Part shown: positions 12,145 through 20,789 of the stretch, piece after piece | Layout: every line of letters begins with the position of its first letter | Position numbering within the stretch: position 1 is the stretch's first letter | Origin: Nostoc sp. FACHB-152 | GTDB taxonomy: Bacteria; Cyanobacteriota; Cyanobacteriia; Cyanobacteriales; Nostocaceae | Direction of reading: 5' to 3' | Assembly: GCF_014697475.1 (NCBI RefSeq) | Contig: NZ_JACJRV010000004.1 | Coordinates: 186,001-250,000 of the forward strand | DNA length: 64,000 nucleotides | Position numbers and translations under genes: made by a program | Notes under the pieces: model-generated | The model's input: only the letters and a program-made list of their open reading frames with translations | Told to the model about the DNA's origin: nothing | Databases searched by the model: none

Positions 12145-13446
12145 ATGCTGCGAATTATTACTCAGCAGGCAGACGTTATAGCAGAACTACAACGTATCTG
12201 CGATCGCACCCATGACGAACAAGTGGTTCATAAAGAAGCAACGGTGCGGGAAGTGTTGCAAGCTGTAAAGCGTCAAGGCGACAAAGCTGTGTTACATTAC
12301 ACGGCTGAATTTGACAACCAAACCTTGAAGCAAGAAGAACTACGTGTTACGGGTTCAGAACTGGATGCAGCTTATCAACAAGTGTCTAAAGAATTACTCA
12401 AAGCAATCCAATTAGCTTGCTCTCAGGTTGAAGCATTTCACCGTCAGCGAGTCCCAAAAAGCTGGGTAAATTTTGGCGAGGATGATGTAGTGTTAGGCAA
12501 ACGCTACACTCCTGTAGACCGAGCCGGGATATATGTACCTGGGGGACGTGCTTGCTACCCTAGCACGGTAGTCATGAATGCAATTCCAGCCAAAGTGGCA
12601 GGTGTACCGCGCGTGGTGATGGTAACGCCTCCAGGCGCGGGGAAAGTAATTAACCCAGCAGTGTTAGTAGCTGCCCAAGAAGCTGGAGTGCAAGAAATTT
12701 ACCGAGTTGGTGGAGCGCAGGCGATCGCAGCTTTAGCCTATGGTACAGAAACAATTCCGAAAGTCAATATAATTACCGGGCCGGGCAATATTTATGTCAC
12801 TTTAGCGAAAAAACTCGTCTATGGAATTGTCGGCATTGATATGCTGGCAGGCCCTAGCGAAGTGCTAATTATTGCTGATGAATACGCAAATCCTGTCCAT
12901 GTGGCGGCTGATATGCTAGCGCAAGCAGAACATGATCCAATGGCGGCGGCGATTTTGCTGACTACCGATCCTGCTTTGGCTAAAAACGTGCAAGTAGCAG
13001 TTGAAAGACAATTAGTTGATCACCCACGACGGATAGATACAGAAAAAGCGATCGCTCACTATGGCTTAATTGTGCTGGTAGAATCTCTCGAAGCCGCAGC
13101 AGAACTTTCTAATGAGTTTGCCCCCGAACACTTGGAATTAGAAATCAAAGACCCTTGGGCTATCTTGCCAAAAATTCGCCACGCAGGAGCTATATTTTTA
13201 GGTTACTCAACACCAGAAGCCGTAGGTGATTATTTAGCAGGCCCTAACCACACACTCCCCACCTCTGGTGCTGCTCGTTATGCTTCCGCATTAAGCGTAG
13301 AAACCTTCCTCAAACACTCTAGTATTATTCAATACTCACCAACTGCCCTGCAAAAAGTAGCTGGCGCAATTGATTTATTGGCAACAGCTGAAGGTTTACC
13401 TTCTCATGCTGATTCAGTTAGACAGCGAATTCAGCAAGATGAGTGA
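12145..13446 (+). CDS. hisD: Histidinol dehydrogenase
   Basis: Catalyses the last two steps of histidine synthesis, the NAD-dependent oxidation of L-histidinol to L-histidine through the aldehyde, in the cytoplasm with zinc. The 433-residue product is full length and has the family signature region (YVPGGRACYPSTVVMNA), the NAD-binding segment, the QAEHDPMA zinc/catalytic segment, the PEHLEL motif and GPNHTLPT near the C-terminus. It is a stand-alone his gene here, as is usual for cyanobacteria where histidine genes are scattered. Confidence 0.97.
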   Translation: MLRIITQQADVIAELQRICDRTHDEQVVHKEATVREVLQAVKRQGDKAVLHYTAEFDNQTLKQEELRVTGSELDAAYQQVSKELLKAIQLACSQVEAFHRQRVPKSWVNFGEDDVVLGKRYTPVDRAGIYVPGGRACYPSTVVMNAIPAKVAGVPRVVMVTPPGAGKVINPAVLVAAQEAGVQEIYRVGGAQAIAALAYGTETIPKVNIITGPGNIYVTLAKKLVYGIVGIDMLAGPSEVLIIADEYANPVHVAADMLAQAEHDPMAAAILLTTDPALAKNVQVAVERQLVDHPRRIDTEKAIAHYGLIVLVESLEAAAELSNEFAPEHLELEIKDPWAILPKIRHAGAIFLGYSTPEAVGDYLAGPNHTLPTSGAARYASALSVETFLKHSSIIQYSPTALQKVAGAIDLLATAEGLPSHADSVRQRIQQDE

Positions 13447-13636
13447 TAGCAATGCTTAATTTTTTCCTATACTTTTAGCAATTGTCACTTGTTGGCTTCA
13501 CACTTAAATTTTAAACAGTAATTGCTGAAATGCGATTTTATGGCGCACAGCATAGCTAAGTTTAGATAAACTCAAATTTCCATGAGATTGTGTGAACATT
13601 GAGTGTCAGGGGTCTACGTTTGAGGAGACGAGGGCA

Positions 13637-14062
13637 GTGCTAAAAAATATTTTGGTAGCTCTGGATGGGACGGAACTTGCAGAACGCGTAATTCAGGTTT
13701 TAGGTGATTTGGTATTGTCAGCAGAAACCAAAATTGTTTTTTGCCATGTTTTTCCCACGCCAGAATCAGAACTAGAACTATCCGCAGACCGGCCTCACCC
13801 TGAATCACCAACTTTGTCTTATTTTCATGTTGAAAAACAACTGCAAGCTTACCAAGAAAAGTTATCTATTCAAAGTGCAATCGAATTAGTCACTGGCGAA
13901 CCTGCCGATGAAATTATTCGCCTAGCTAATATTTATAAAGCTGATTTAATTATTATTGGTAGTCGCGGTTTGACTGGGATGAAACGAATTGTTCAGGGTT
14001 CTGTCAGCAGTCAAGTAGTGGAAGAAGCTAATTGTTCAGTTCTGGTGGTTAAGTCAAAGTAA
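13637..14062 (+). CDS. Universal stress protein (UspA family)
   Basis: A small cytoplasmic nucleotide-binding stress protein with a single Usp domain. The ATP-binding signature G-2x-G-9x-G-S is present in GSRGLTGMKRIVQGSV near the C-terminus, and the N-terminus reads LKNILVALDGTELAERV. I choose the GTG at 13637 (141 residues), because GAGGAG lies nine bases upstream and Usp proteins usually start just before KNILV. An in-frame GTG at 13592 would add 15 unsupported residues. It stands alone, followed by a broken Uma2 gene. Confidence 0.88.
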   Translation: MLKNILVALDGTELAERVIQVLGDLVLSAETKIVFCHVFPTPESELELSADRPHPESPTLSYFHVEKQLQAYQEKLSIQSAIELVTGEPADEIIRLANIYKADLIIIGSRGLTGMKRIVQGSVSSQVVEEANCSVLVVKSK

Positions 14063-14089
14063 TAATTAACAACGTCAGCAAAAGAGGTT

Positions 14090-14677
14090 ATGACTACAAC
14101 TACCCCAAAACTCACTTTTGCCGAATACCTAAAATACAATGATGGCACTGATACTCGTTACGAACTAGTCAATGGAGAATTGATTCCCATGAGTTTGGGA
14201 AGTGGACAGCATGGGGCAGTGGTGGCATTTCTCTATCATCGCTTTCGAGATGAAATTCTCAGACTCAAATTAGATTGGACTGCTAAACAAATGGTTATTG
14301 GTGTTCGTTCTCCCCGTGCTGGCAAATAGGATACATCAAGAATTCTTGATGTAGTTGTAGTTCCCTTGTCACAATGGCAAGAATTAAGAAACAGAGAAGC
14401 GGTAATTGAAGTTAATGAACCACCCCCTTTGTTAGTAGTAGAAGTCGTTAGTGAATCAACAAAGACAGTAGATTATCGAGCCAAGCGAGTTGAGTATAAT
14501 GCTCTGAATATTCCAGAGTATTGGATTGTAGATCCTTTAATAAACAAAGTGACTGTTTTGACATTAGTTGAAGAACTATACGAACCAGTAGAGTTTGTTG
14601 GTGCAGAAAGGATTTTATCGGCAACTTTTACCGAATTAGAATTAACAGTTGAGCAAGTCTTATTGGCTGAAGATTAG
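14090..14677 (+). pseudogene. Uma2-family endonuclease-like gene with an in-frame stop
   Basis: Uma2 (DUF820) proteins have a PD-(D/E)XK-type restriction-endonuclease fold and are abundant in filamentous cyanobacteria. The first 79 codons encode a normal N-terminus ([24 protein letters not shown]). A TAG at 14327-14329 interrupts the frame, and the same frame stays open to 14677, encoding the rest of the domain (DTSRILDVVVVPLSQW, LVVEVVSEST, YWIVDP). There is no frame shift: a single base change from a sense codon such as TGG would explain it. Catalytic-type residues (D in DVVVV, E and V in LVVEVVSES) are intact. It is probably a recent nonsense mutation; readthrough or sequencing error are alternatives. 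Confidence 0.85.
14332..14353. repeat. Perfect 22-base palindrome next to the Uma2 stop codon
   Basis: TACATCAAGAA is followed directly by its reverse complement TTCTTGATGTA, two bases after the premature TAG. It encodes the conserved residues around DTSRILDV, so codon constraint and chance may explain it. A stem-loop immediately 3' of a stop codon is nevertheless notable. Confidence 0.6.
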
Positions 14678-14758
14678 TAAAGTTTTTTGAAAGAATTTGG
14701 AGCTAGAGAAGCTTGAGAATTAAGCCCACATTATTTTGGGTTCCCTAGCTTCCTAAGC

Positions 14759-15148
14759 TTACCGTTTACCAGCCTGTAGTAAAAACTGACGTAAGCTCAA
14801 TAAACTCAGGGTTTGACCTAGATTTAGGGGAAACATCGAAATTCCTTCCAAGCGGGACTGTACCCAACCCTCGCCCCAATACCATTCATGGAAACCGTCA
14901 ATACCGCCACTCAGCACTAAGCGCAGGCAATTAGTTTTCGCTACATCTACTTGATGATGAATTGAGATCGGCCCAGTCCAGCTTGTAAACTGGAAGCCTG
15001 GATAAATTTCTTCTGGCATTCCTGGGGCAAAGCGTTGTCCTAATAGCCATTTTTCTAGTTGTGCAGGACGCAGTAAGCTATCAGCAATGGCACTAGCTGA
15101 TGCCTCGATTTCTATTCGCAGTTGGCTTTGTTGATAATTACCGAACAT
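14759..15148 (-). CDS. SRPBCC-like hypothetical protein
   Basis: A 129-residue cytoplasmic protein without signal peptide or membrane segment. The pattern (LRIEIEASASAIADSLLRPAQLEKWLLGQRF, then alternating strands ending in a C-terminal helix) resembles the SRPBCC/polyketide-cyclase fold, whose members bind hydrophobic ligands. No catalytic motif allows a ligand call. It is convergent with the broken Uma2 gene and divergent from hslO. The function is unknown and the fold call is by pattern only. Confidence 0.7.
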   Translation of the reverse strand: MFGNYQQSQLRIEIEASASAIADSLLRPAQLEKWLLGQRFAPGMPEEIYPGFQFTSWTGPISIHHQVDVAKTNCLRLVLSGGIDGFHEWYWGEGWVQSRLEGISMFPLNLGQTLSLLSLRQFLLQAGKR

Positions 15149-15374
15149 TATTTTGAAAAATATAAGGAATTCAGGAAAAATCTTTTGAGTGATGAATTAT
15201 GGCAATAGGCAAGGTAGTTAAGACATTACTCAACTCTGTAACCTCTCACCTGTTACCTATCCCCTATTTCTAGTATTGCAAATGCGATCGCTAATCCTCC
15301 TACCCTCACTTTAAATCGCAAATCAGAACATAGAATAGAAAATACGTACTTGTTAAGAAATGTAAGGTTTTTTC

Positions 15375-16292
15375 ATGGCGGATCAGTTAATTCGCGCTAC
15401 AGCAGCTGAAGGTGGGATTCGTGCAGTAGGTGTCATTACTACACGTTTGACGGAAGAGGCTAGGCAGCGTCACAAGCTTTCCTATGTAGCCACAGCCGCA
15501 CTAGGGCGCACTATGACAGCAGGCTTATTAATGGCTTCTAGTATGAAACGTCCTGGCTCTAGGGTGAATGTCCGGGTTAAAGGCGATGGGCCTTTGGCTG
15601 GTATATTAGTAGATGCAGGCTTAGATGGAACAGTACGCGGTTATGTCGGAAACCCATCTGTAGAGTTGCCTCCCAACGCCAGAGGTAAGCTTGATGTCGG
15701 TGGTGCAGTAGGCAATGGCTATCTCTACGTTGTCCGAGATATTGGTTATGGCTACCCTTACTCTAGTACCGTAGAACTTGTTTCTGGGGAAATTGGTGAC
15801 GATATAGCTCATTACCTAGTAAGTTCCGAACAAACACCTTCAGCTTTGGTTTTAGGCGTATTTGTAGGTGCATCGGGAGTAACTGCCGCAGGTGGGTTGT
15901 TAGTGCAAGTTTTACCTAAAGCTGCCAGAGATGAAGCTTTAGTAGCAACCTTAGAATCACGGGTGGCTGCCTTATCAGGATTTACCCCATTGTTGCAAGC
16001 TGGTAAAACACTACCAGAAATTTTTAATGATCTGCTAGGAGATATGGGACTAAGCATATTTCCCGAAACTCAGATATTACGTTTTCACTGCGGTTGCTCT
16101 TTTGATCGAGTACTAGGCGCACTTAAGATATTAGGAGAGGCAGAACTCCAAGATATGATTGTTAAAGATGATGGGGCTGAAGCAACTTGTGATTTTTGTG
16201 GCAGAGTGTACCAAGCAAGTAGCGATCATTTAGCACAGTTAATTGTTGATTTACAAGCTGAATCTTCTGTTTCTCAAGAAAGTATAAAATAA
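15375..16292 (+). CDS. hslO: Hsp33 redox-regulated chaperonin
   Basis: A cytoplasmic holdase chaperone activated by oxidation of a zinc-binding cysteine cluster. The 305-residue product has the N-terminal domain (MADQLIRATAAEGGIRAV, GRTMTAGLLMASSMK) and the C-terminal redox switch, with CGC in FHCGCSFDRVL followed about 30 residues later by CDFC in TCDFCGRVY. These are the expected CxC and CxxC zinc motifs. AAGG lies about ten bases upstream of the ATG. A repeat-protein gene follows 143 bases later. Confidence 0.96.
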   Translation: MADQLIRATAAEGGIRAVGVITTRLTEEARQRHKLSYVATAALGRTMTAGLLMASSMKRPGSRVNVRVKGDGPLAGILVDAGLDGTVRGYVGNPSVELPPNARGKLDVGGAVGNGYLYVVRDIGYGYPYSSTVELVSGEIGDDIAHYLVSSEQTPSALVLGVFVGASGVTAAGGLLVQVLPKAARDEALVATLESRVAALSGFTPLLQAGKTLPEIFNDLLGDMGLSIFPETQILRFHCGCSFDRVLGALKILGEAELQDMIVKDDGAEATCDFCGRVYQASSDHLAQLIVDLQAESSVSQESIK

Positions 16293-16435
16293 GACTGATT
16301 CAAACAATGGTTAAAGGTATACCAGGAGAAAGATGAGAAAAACAGTAGCTTTTTAAGGCTGACAAAGCTACTATGGCAACAACTAAATTCTTGATATAGA
16401 ACCGATCGCTGTTTAATAAATTTTTGGTGTGAGAA

Positions 16436-18496
16436 ATGACAGAGCGGGATATTCCAGACGGTTGGACTCCAGGCAAAGCCAGAGAACCAGATCATATAAA
16501 CCGAACACCTCATTTCGGCGACAATCAAGCATTTGCCATCCCAGCTACTGGTTCTACCTCTAATTCCGTGAAGCAACAAACAGAAAGTAACTCCGACGGA
16601 CTACCTATAAAAGACAATCATTCAGCAGAAAGTAGTTCACCCAGCAAACGTTCCAGGCCTTTGCCACGCTGGATGAAAAGTTGGGTGTTATGGTCAATAT
16701 TATTAGCGTTGATTCCTGGCAGTATAGGGTTTTTGGCAATGGCAATGTTATTGAAGTTGCCAGCTGCTCCTAACTGCCCCTCGATTTTTTGGCCGTTAGC
16801 GAGTGCGTCGGTGCGGTTGCACTGCGCTCAGTTAGCGGCTTCTAAACAGACGGTCAATGATTTGTTACAAGCGATCGCTCTGGTTAAACAATTACCACAA
16901 AATCATCCCCTGCGTGGCGAAATTGATCGGTTTGTCGAGGAATGGTCACGGGATATTTTAAAATTAGCTGATCAAAGTTTTCATGGTGGCAATTTAGAAG
17001 AAGCGATCGCCATAGCCGAGAAAGTACCTGAAGACCTGCCAGCCTATAAGTTAGTAGATGAGAAGATTAGCAAATGGCAAACTATCTGGGCTAAGGCAGA
17101 AGATATCTACAAAACAGTAGAAGAACAATTGCAGCAAAGGCGTTGGCAATCAGCATCTTTGCTGGCAGCAAAATTACAGTATGTAGACAACCAATACTGG
17201 GCAAGTACTAAATACGATCAACTCAACCGCCTGATTGTATCTGTACGGGAAGATGGCGATAAATTAGATAAAGCTGATAGTTTAGCTAAATCTAAAGTAG
17301 TAGATAACATATTAGAAGCAATCAAAATTGCGGAATCGATTCGGGAAGATAGCTATTTCTATAAAAAAGCCCAGGAGTCCATTCCCTTATTTGGACGGAA
17401 GATGCTGGATTTAGCACAAGCTAAGTTGGATGCAAAAGATGCAGATACAGCCTTAGACATTGCTAGGCAAATTCCCGACAATACTAAATTACAAGCCGAT
17501 ATAGAAGACTTTATCGCTTTAGCAGACGCGCAAAGAAGTGCTTGGCTAGGTACAGTTGCTAGTTTAGAAACTGCGATCGCGCAAGCACAAGAAATCGACC
17601 CTTCCCGGCCAAACTATAATAAAGCACAACAATTAATTGCCCGTTGGCAATTAGAAATTGAAGATGTTGCCCGCTTAGAAAAAGCGCGGACACTGGCGAG
17701 CCAAGGTACAATTAACGACTTAGCAGCAGCAATTGTTGAAGCCCAGCAAATACCAGGTAATAATCCTCGTGGTTCAGAAGCTAGACAAGAAATAGGCCGT
17801 TGGCAAGCTCAAGTACAAACAATCGAAGATAGACCTTACTTAGAGCGTGCCGAACAAATGGCATTACTAGAGGATATCAACTCCTTGCAGGCAGCGATCG
17901 CAGAAGCTAGCCAAATCCGTAGGGGTCGGGCATTGTATCCAGATGCTCGCAAAAGAATTAATAATTGGACAGCTAAAATACAACGCATTCAAGACCAGCC
18001 ATACTTAGATCAGGCAAGAGACTTAGCTCAAACTGGAGATTTAGCAGCAGCAATTAACACAGTCCAACCAATTGCATCTTCAGGAAGATCGCTTTCTGGC
18101 GAAGCACAAGCAGCTATTGATGATTGGCAAGGGCAAATTCGTGCTAAAGAAAATTGGCAGAAAGCACGGGAAATGGCAGCTGTGGGAACACCAGGTGCTT
18201 TAGTTGAGGCTATTCGTTTAGCTGAAAAAGTACCTAGTAGAAGTATTCTCCGCTTAGATGCGAATGTCGGCATTGACCAATGGAGTCAACAATTATTAGA
18301 TATTGCCCGTAATCAAAGTAATACAAATCTCAGTCAAGCAATTGAAACTGCTGGGTTAATTCCTAAAGGAACGAGTGTTTACAGTACTGCCCAAGAGCAA
18401 ATTAGAACTTGGCAGCAATTTTTAAATCCCCAACCTGTACCTCAGCCTGAACCTCAGTTACCTCAGCCATCTAGTACAGAGGGTACTAATTTGTAA
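16436..18496 (+). CDS. Membrane-anchored helical-repeat protein, function unknown
   Basis: A 686-residue protein with a polar N-terminal tail of about 75 residues, one hydrophobic segment (about residues 79-105, WVLWSILLALIPGSIGFLAM) and a long helical region. The C-terminal two thirds carry at least six degenerate repeats of about 55-65 residues with the pattern L-x-x-A-I-x-x-A-x-x-I-P ... A-x-x-x-I-x-x-W-x-x-x-L, often followed by PYLxxAxxLA. The repeat architecture suggests a TPR-like superhelix for protein contacts. Relatives are sometimes labelled chromosome segregation ATPase, but I see no Walker motif, so that name is unsupported here. The C-terminus is a short Pro/Gln-rich tail. It probably follows hslO without co-regulation. 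Confidence 0.8.
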   Translation: MTERDIPDGWTPGKAREPDHINRTPHFGDNQAFAIPATGSTSNSVKQQTESNSDGLPIKDNHSAESSSPSKRSRPLPRWMKSWVLWSILLALIPGSIGFLAMAMLLKLPAAPNCPSIFWPLASASVRLHCAQLAASKQTVNDLLQAIALVKQLPQNHPLRGEIDRFVEEWSRDILKLADQSFHGGNLEEAIAIAEKVPEDLPAYKLVDEKISKWQTIWAKAEDIYKTVEEQLQQRRWQSASLLAAKLQYVDNQYWASTKYDQLNRLIVSVREDGDKLDKADSLAKSKVVDNILEAIKIAESIREDSYFYKKAQESIPLFGRKMLDLAQAKLDAKDADTALDIARQIPDNTKLQADIEDFIALADAQRSAWLGTVASLETAIAQAQEIDPSRPNYNKAQQLIARWQLEIEDVARLEKARTLASQGTINDLAAAIVEAQQIPGNNPRGSEARQEIGRWQAQVQTIEDRPYLERAEQMALLEDINSLQAAIAEASQIRRGRALYPDARKRINNWTAKIQRIQDQPYLDQARDLAQTGDLAAAINTVQPIASSGRSLSGEAQAAIDDWQGQIRAKENWQKAREMAAVGTPGALVEAIRLAEKVPSRSILRLDANVGIDQWSQQLLDIARNQSNTNLSQAIETAGLIPKGTSVYSTAQEQIRTWQQFLNPQPVPQPEPQLPQPSSTEGTNL

Positions 18497-18506
18497 GTAA
18501 TTTTTT

Positions 18507-18535
18507 GTAGAGACGTAGCATTGCTACGTCTTTAC
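18507..18535 (+). terminator. Terminator-like hairpin after the helical-repeat gene
   Basis: GTAGAGACGTAGCA pairs with TGCTACGTCTTTAC (one G-U pair). The stem lies ten bases after the stop codon and before a convergent gene, so it may serve both strands. No long T-tract follows. Confidence 0.6.
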
Positions 18536-18565
18536 ATGATTTATATATCAGACTTCCTGTTTAAG

Positions 18566-19456
18566 TTAGTTCAAGAAAATAGAACCGTCTGATTGAATTC
18601 TCATCGCTTTTCTATCTTGAGCTACATCAGTAGCTTCATTTAACCTGACTTCTAGCATTCCTTGTTGTTCAGAAGAAGGCTGTGGGGTTACTGTTAATAA
18701 TCCACCATCTTCTCGTTCAAATGTAACAGTAACTGGTGCGCTGATATTTTGTAGCATCACATTTGATTTACCTGGAAGAGAGCGCGCTGCGGTATCACCG
18801 ATTACTTGATAAGTTACTTTAGCCGCAGTATCATTCACAAGATTAATGTTAACTAAACCATTAGCAAGGGCGATGGTTGCACTAGGAGCTTGTTGTTGTG
18901 ATGGCAAAGGTGTTTGAGTTGTGGTTCCACCTGTAGAAACCTGTGGATTTACCGAAGTACCTTGATTAGATGTTGCGCCTTGTGATTGTCGCCCTTGGGA
19001 GAAAGTATTAGGTGGGCATCCTTCAGGTACAAGGTTTCTACTGTTAAAAGGTTCTTGATAATAGACTTGAGGGCAAGGATTAAGTTGTCCTCTATTAGCA
19101 TTTGTCTGGGGTGTTTCTCCGCCTACGCCCAGTCCTGTTTGGTATGGTGAGGATGTAGTTGTACCAGGGGATTGAGTTTGAGCGCGGGCTGTGGACAGAA
19201 TCCCTTGGTTAGCTAGTCTTTGAGTTATTGCATTAGCAGGACATCCTTCAGGTACTAGAACTCGATTATTAAAAGGTTCTTCGTAGAAAACACTAGGGCA
19301 GGGATTCACTCTAGAATTAGTTTGCCTTAATGTTGGAGAATTAGATTCTTGTGCTACTGCTGTTTGAGAAATTGCAGGCACACTAATCAGTAAACCTCCG
19401 CACATAACACTGAAGATGCCAGCATATTTGCGTAATTTTTGAGATTTCATATTCAT
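18566..19456 (-). CDS. Secreted protein with duplicated NPCP-EPF-PEGCP motif
   Basis: A 296-residue exported protein. The N-terminus has basic residues, a hydrophobic core (YAGIFSVMCGGLLISVPAIS) and an Ala-x-Ala-type cleavage region near residue 35. Two copies of a cysteine-containing motif follow, NPCPSVFYEEPFNNRVLVPEGCP (first 20: NPCPSVFYEEPFNNRVLVPE) and a near copy about 80 residues later. They are separated by Gln/Ser/Thr-rich linkers. The C-terminal ~95 residues (IALANGLVNINLVNDTAAKVTYQVIGD) look like a beta domain. I do not recognise a named family. Similar secreted proteins occur widely in filamentous cyanobacteria. It is probably a cell-envelope or extracellular protein. Confidence 0.8.
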   Translation of the reverse strand: MNMKSQKLRKYAGIFSVMCGGLLISVPAISQTAVAQESNSPTLRQTNSRVNPCPSVFYEEPFNNRVLVPEGCPANAITQRLANQGILSTARAQTQSPGTTTSSPYQTGLGVGGETPQTNANRGQLNPCPQVYYQEPFNSRNLVPEGCPPNTFSQGRQSQGATSNQGTSVNPQVSTGGTTTQTPLPSQQQAPSATIALANGLVNINLVNDTAAKVTYQVIGDTAARSLPGKSNVMLQNISAPVTVTFEREDGGLLTVTPQPSSEQQGMLEVRLNEATDVAQDRKAMRIQSDGSIFLN

Positions 19457-20149
19457 GGTTAACTCCTAATGATATTGAGTATGTTTTCCAAAACCCTATA
19501 AATTTGTGAATTTTGCATATCTAGTATCGGCATCTTCCTGAACCCCTTTCTTGATATGAAAGAGTTGTCAACTTTGGATGTGCATTTTGTGCCTGCCCCA
19601 TTGCGTAGTTAGTAGTAAATAAGGAGAGGCAAAGATTGAGCGAGTTCATATTAAATTGTGCTGATTACTCAACTGTATGGTTTTGGTAGGAATATTGTGG
19701 TTGATGCCGATCCCTCAATAATCTCAATTTAAAAATTTAATTATGGTGATATATCTAACTGGGGGATAAAAAAATAAAAAAATATAAAAAAATAGTTATT
19801 CCTAAAGTAGGAAGACAATAATAAATTTTTTATTGATTGTAGCGATAATAATTTCAAAACTTTTGTTGACTTAAACCTAAGCTTGATTTAAAGCAAATTC
19901 TATATGAGTTATGATGGATATCTGTATGCCCGTAGTAGACGTTTAATTAAACGGCACAGATGACACAAGGGATGAAATCGCTATGCAAATAGCTTGTCGG
20001 TATTAATGTAAGCTCTCTGATATTATGCGTGAAATTTCTAACTTTTGGATAGATAGCATTTGAACTTCTGGAGGACACTAAGTGTTTTTGATTTGTGCGA
20101 ACTTACATAAGTAAGCATAAAGACTCAAAATTAACAAGCACAAAAAACA
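19457..20149. other. Gene-free region between divergent genes
   Basis: About 690 AT-rich bases between the secreted NPCP protein (minus) and the DUF2267 gene (plus). It includes a poly-A/T-rich stretch around 19750-19830. GGAGGACACTAAGTG near 20070 resembles a ribosome-binding site but has no open frame behind it. Promoters for both neighbours must be here. No other feature is seen. Confidence 0.5.
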
Positions 20150-20689
20150 ATGCCAGATCAAACATTTAGAAAAAACATTCCAGAAGTTGACCCAACGGAG
20201 ATTGAAGATTCTCGAACTGCGATCGCCGACGAACATAGCTCCTTTCTAGAAAAGGTTATGGTTCAAGCCGGATTTGCCGATCTATATGACGCAAGAGACT
20301 TTAGCGAAGTTGTGTTTCGCGTCATGCGCGACTTAATGACGACAGATGCGATTGATCGTGTTGAGTCAGAGCTGCATCATGAGGCTGTGCCTACAGAAGA
20401 TAAAGCACTCGAAATGGAAGTCGCTGAACTTTGGAAAGACACCAATCCAATTGTGAGATTTTTAAGTCGAGTCCGTCAACCTTTAAGAGGGCCGGCTCCA
20501 ATTGGGATTGATTCCAATCTATTTCTTACCAGAGTTGCTAATGAAGGAGGACTACCTGGGACAGTAGACCGAGATCAGGCAATTAAAGCGGTCTTCTCTG
20601 CTACCAAAGACGAACTTTCCGAAGAGCGAATTCAAGAAATTGCTGGCTGGCTCCCCGATCGCATCCGTGAGCTTTGGGAACAAGCCTAA
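20150..20689 (+). CDS. DUF2267 domain protein
   Basis: A 179-residue acidic cytoplasmic protein with no signal peptide or membrane span. Residues about 30-80 and 115-175 form two helical DUF2267-like segments (FLEKVMVQAGFADLYDARDFSEVVFRVMRDL; AIKAVFSATKDELSEERIQEIAGWLPDRIRELWEQ). These proteins are widespread, often near stress genes, and have no established function. The gene stands alone and is followed by a good terminator. Confidence 0.85.
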   Translation: MPDQTFRKNIPEVDPTEIEDSRTAIADEHSSFLEKVMVQAGFADLYDARDFSEVVFRVMRDLMTTDAIDRVESELHHEAVPTEDKALEMEVAELWKDTNPIVRFLSRVRQPLRGPAPIGIDSNLFLTRVANEGGLPGTVDRDQAIKAVFSATKDELSEERIQEIAGWLPDRIRELWEQA

Positions 20690-20710
20690 TTAAAAGTCAA
20701 AAAAAGTCAA

Positions 20711-20747
20711 GTCTGTTTGCGGATGATTATCTCAAACAGGCTTTTTG
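20711..20747 (+). terminator. Rho-independent terminator after the DUF2267 gene
   Basis: GTCTGTTTG pairs with CAAACAGGC (one G-U) around a 13-base loop, followed directly by TTTTT. It lies 22 bases after the stop codon. Confidence 0.85.
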
Positions 20748-20789
20748 TTGAAAAATTGACTAATTTCACAAGAAACAAAAAAATAAAAT

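Noticed and set aside
16436-18496. Naming the helical-repeat protein a chromosome segregation ATPase
   Set aside because: No Walker A/B or signature motif is visible, so the commonly transferred name is not supported.
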